Source: Mesobacillus maritimus (GTDB lineage Bacteria; Bacillota; Bacilli; Bacillales; Cytobacillaceae). From it: a DNA stretch of 64,000 bases. Location: the NCBI RefSeq assembly GCF_019749255.1, contig NZ_JACWFH010000023.1, positions 20,642 to 84,641 of the forward strand. The letters are read 5' to 3'. Both the position numbers and the translations under genes were made by a program. The notes beneath the pieces were generated by a model, which was given only the letters and a program-made list of their open reading frames with translations, did no database searches and had not been told where the DNA came from. Below, piece by piece: positions 62,131-64,000 of the stretch. Position 1 is the first letter of the stretch, and each line of letters starts with the position of its first letter.

Positions 62131-62342
62131 TATTGACCCCAGCTTGCTCATTGTTTTTCTTCCAAAATTTTTTTCATAAAATCTTAGCATATTGCTGCAC
62201 CCGAAAACAACCGCATTCCTAAACATGCAAGTAGCACGAAGGCTATAGGAATAGCATAACGATGAAGAAATGATATTCAGTGCCCGGGCACGAGTAGATT
62301 AGAAGCAAGGACGTCCAAGCCCACTGAAAAAGTCACTTCCAG

Positions 62343-62525
62343 TTGGATCTCGGATCCATCAGCCTTATGAAGCGGGTTTCTTGTTGTTTCCTTGCTGGAT
62401 TTCGGCTTCATCAGCCTTATGAAGCGGGTTTCTTATTGTATCCTTGCTGGATTTCGGCTTCATCGGTCTAATGAAGCGGATTTCTTTTGTTGTATCTAGC
62501 TAGATTTAGGCTTCATCTGCCTAGG
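62343..62525. repeat. 52-bp tandem repeat, right array (plus orientation)
   Basis: Three and a half units at 62343, 62395, 62447 (53 bp) and a partial at 62500. Each has the consensus GGCTTCATCAGCCTTATGAA followed by GCGGGTTTC; GCTTCAT and ATGAAGC form a 7-bp hairpin. It is the inverse of the left array at 56563-56690. The rest of the 62043-62615 gap shows nothing else. Confidence 0.85.
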
Positions 62526-62615
62526 ATGCCCCTCAGTCTCTTTTCGTCTTCTTAAGCACTCCACTTCGGTCTTCATATGATTTGTTTTTCAGTAGTCTCG
62601 GTACGTCCCTCCCCA

Positions 62616-63803
62616 TTAAACAATCCCTTTTTCTTTAAAAGTAGCAATCTCTTCCGGACTATAGCCTAAATCAGCTAAGACGGTTTCGGTGTTTTCACCT
62701 AGCAAAGGTGGTGCCTTGCGAACTGATCCAGGTGTTTCTGAGAGTTTAATCGGCACCCCTATCATCTTCAGCAACCCAACCGTTGGATGTTCGACTTCTT
62801 GAATCATCTCGCGACTTTGAACTTGTGGGTGAGCAAACAGTTGCGAAAGGTCATTGATTGGCCCACTAGGCACACCTGCATCCTTTAATTTTTGGATGAT
62901 TTCCGCTGATTCTCTCTTTTTCGTATAGTCTGTTAGGATTTCGACTAGTTCGTCCCGATGGGCAACACGGTTCACGTTCAATGCATATTTGTGATGATCT
63001 TTTAGATGAGGAAGATCTAGCGCATCACACATCTTTCTCCATAACCCATCATTCGGTACTGCAATAATTACGTACCCATCCTTTGTTTCAAACGCCTGGT
63101 ATGGAACCAGGTTCGGATGTGCCGACCCCATTCGTTTTGGTACATTCCCTGTACTTAACACACTTTGCCCTAAGTAATTAGACAAAGACACGATTGTATC
63201 CAAAAGAGAGGATTCTACATATTGACCTTTTCCTGTTGTTTGTCTCACAAACAAGGCTAACACAACCCCAAGTGAGGCATATAGCCCCGTTGCCAAGTCG
63301 ACTACTGAAAAACCAACCTTCACCGGCGACCCTTCCGCTTCTCCAGTGACACTCATTAATCCACCGAAGCCTTGCATAAGTAAATCATAGGCTGGTTCAT
63401 CCTTCATCGGACCTGTTCTTCCAAACCCACTTACTGCACAATACACGAGACGAGGGTTAATCTCCTTCAGAACCTCATAGCCTAATCCGAACTTTTCCAT
63501 TGTCCCGTTGCGGAAGTTTTCAATGACCACATCAGCTTCAGCCACTAGTTTTTTTACAATCTCCTGGCCTTCCTCACTTTTAAGGTTCAAGGTCATCGCT
63601 TTTTTATTTTTATTCAAACTCATAAAATAAGTCGATTCTCCATTTATGGCTGGTGGAATATAACTTCGAGTTTCATCTCCAATATCAGGTTGTTCCACTT
63701 TTAAAACGTCTGCTCCCATGTCCGCCAATTGCATGCTACAAAACGGACCAGCCAATGTTCTTGATAGCTCTAACACTTTTATCCCTTCTAATGGACCAGG
63801 CAT
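62616..63803 (-). CDS. Family III CoA-transferase (CaiB/BaiF)
   Basis: A 395-residue enzyme that moves CoA between carboxylic acids. Typical segments are MPGPLEGIKVLELSRTLAGPFCSMQLADMGADVLKVEQPDIGDETRSYIPP, VIENFRNGTMEKFGLGYEVLKEINPRLVYCAVSGFGRTGP and PAYDLLMQGFGGLMSVTGEAEG, where the aspartate of YDLLMQ is the expected catalytic residue. ATG 63803 follows GTAGGAGGGG. No thioester partner lies in the window; the gene may continue an operon beyond the edge on its 5' side only if transcribed from further upstream, which is not visible. Confidence 0.92.
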   Translation of the reverse strand: MPGPLEGIKVLELSRTLAGPFCSMQLADMGADVLKVEQPDIGDETRSYIPPAINGESTYFMSLNKNKKAMTLNLKSEEGQEIVKKLVAEADVVIENFRNGTMEKFGLGYEVLKEINPRLVYCAVSGFGRTGPMKDEPAYDLLMQGFGGLMSVTGEAEGSPVKVGFSVVDLATGLYASLGVVLALFVRQTTGKGQYVESSLLDTIVSLSNYLGQSVLSTGNVPKRMGSAHPNLVPYQAFETKDGYVIIAVPNDGLWRKMCDALDLPHLKDHHKYALNVNRVAHRDELVEILTDYTKKRESAEIIQKLKDAGVPSGPINDLSQLFAHPQVQSREMIQEVEHPTVGLLKMIGVPIKLSETPGSVRKAPPLLGENTETVLADLGYSPEEIATFKEKGIV

Positions 63804-64000
63804 CCAAACCCCTCCTACTTTTGTTCATGCTTTCCTTAACCAACAATCATTCCAATATAGGAATATGTTTTCCTCTCTATATACCTTCTACTATTCTCGT
63901 TATTGTTGTTTTCCTCCTGCTTTGCTTGGTGACCACTAGCCTTGCATGGGTTTAAAAATTTCCCATAATTTCAAAAAAATGTATTTACACACAAGAAAAA

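Noticed and set aside
62343..62525. CRISPR array
   Set aside because: The period is about 52 bp but the whole unit is conserved between copies, without unique spacers, there are only 3-4 units, and no cas genes are near.

Overview
The window is chromosomal DNA from a low-GC, spore-forming Firmicute of the Bacillaceae (Bacillus, Neobacillus or a close relative). The evidence is strong AGGAGG-type ribosome binding sites, frequent GTG/TTG starts, a B. subtilis-type gntR-gntK-gntP-gntZ operon with a matching operator, a class III fructose-1,6-bisphosphatase, and three copies of the DUF3231 family typical of bacilli. No rRNA, tRNA, CRISPR array, prophage or intact transposase was seen.

Layout. 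1-6.4 kb: the end of a DUF421 membrane protein, small enzymes, a frameshifted aminoglycoside-phosphotransferase-like gene, and an ECF sigma / anti-sigma / membrane-protein operon whose promoter region is duplicated. 6.4-13.2 kb: an NhaC antiporter, then an SsuABC-like transporter with an FMN monooxygenase and FMN reductase, behind a leader with a palindrome and an intrinsic terminator. 13.4-24.2 kb: acetyltransferases, two very small membrane proteins, fbp, a frameshifted DUF3231 gene, a GGDEF/EAL signalling protein, an Lrp regulator and an AhpD-like protein. 24.4-33 kb: an AraC regulator, TRAP transporter, Gfo/Idh/MocA dehydrogenase, DUF993 protein, TIM-barrel isomerase and glycerate kinase, all on the minus strand, which looks like a sugar or sugar-acid catabolic locus. 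33-37.7 kb: an ABC-F protein, apparently frameshifted, preceded by a 42-codon leader ORF and two terminators, plus a GTP cyclohydrolase II-like gene. 37.9-54.6 kb: two more DUF3231 genes, an amidohydrolase pair with a transporter, three near-identical DoxX genes each with an 18-bp Rex/Fnr-like palindrome, and a decayed DoxX relic. 55-64 kb: a PAS-GGDEF protein, the gluconate operon flanked by inverted arrays of one 52-bp tandem repeat, and a family III CoA-transferase.

How the parts work together. The gluconate operon imports, phosphorylates and oxidatively decarboxylates gluconate, with GntR and probably CcpA control. The TRAP locus probably imports an oxidised carbohydrate, processes it by NAD-dependent oxidation and aldolase/isomerase-like steps, and may end in glycerate; its substrate is not known from sequence. 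The SsuABC/LLM/FMN-reductase set fits desulfonation of organosulfur compounds. The ABC-F leader has the architecture of ribosome-mediated attenuation induced by translation inhibitors.

Caveats. Three genes (about 3084, 18826 and 34157) each carry a single-base frameshift that separates two otherwise well-conserved halves. They may be true pseudogenes or assembly indels. Several dispersed hairpin repeat families occupy the intergenic spaces and in two cases supply the stop codon of the preceding gene.
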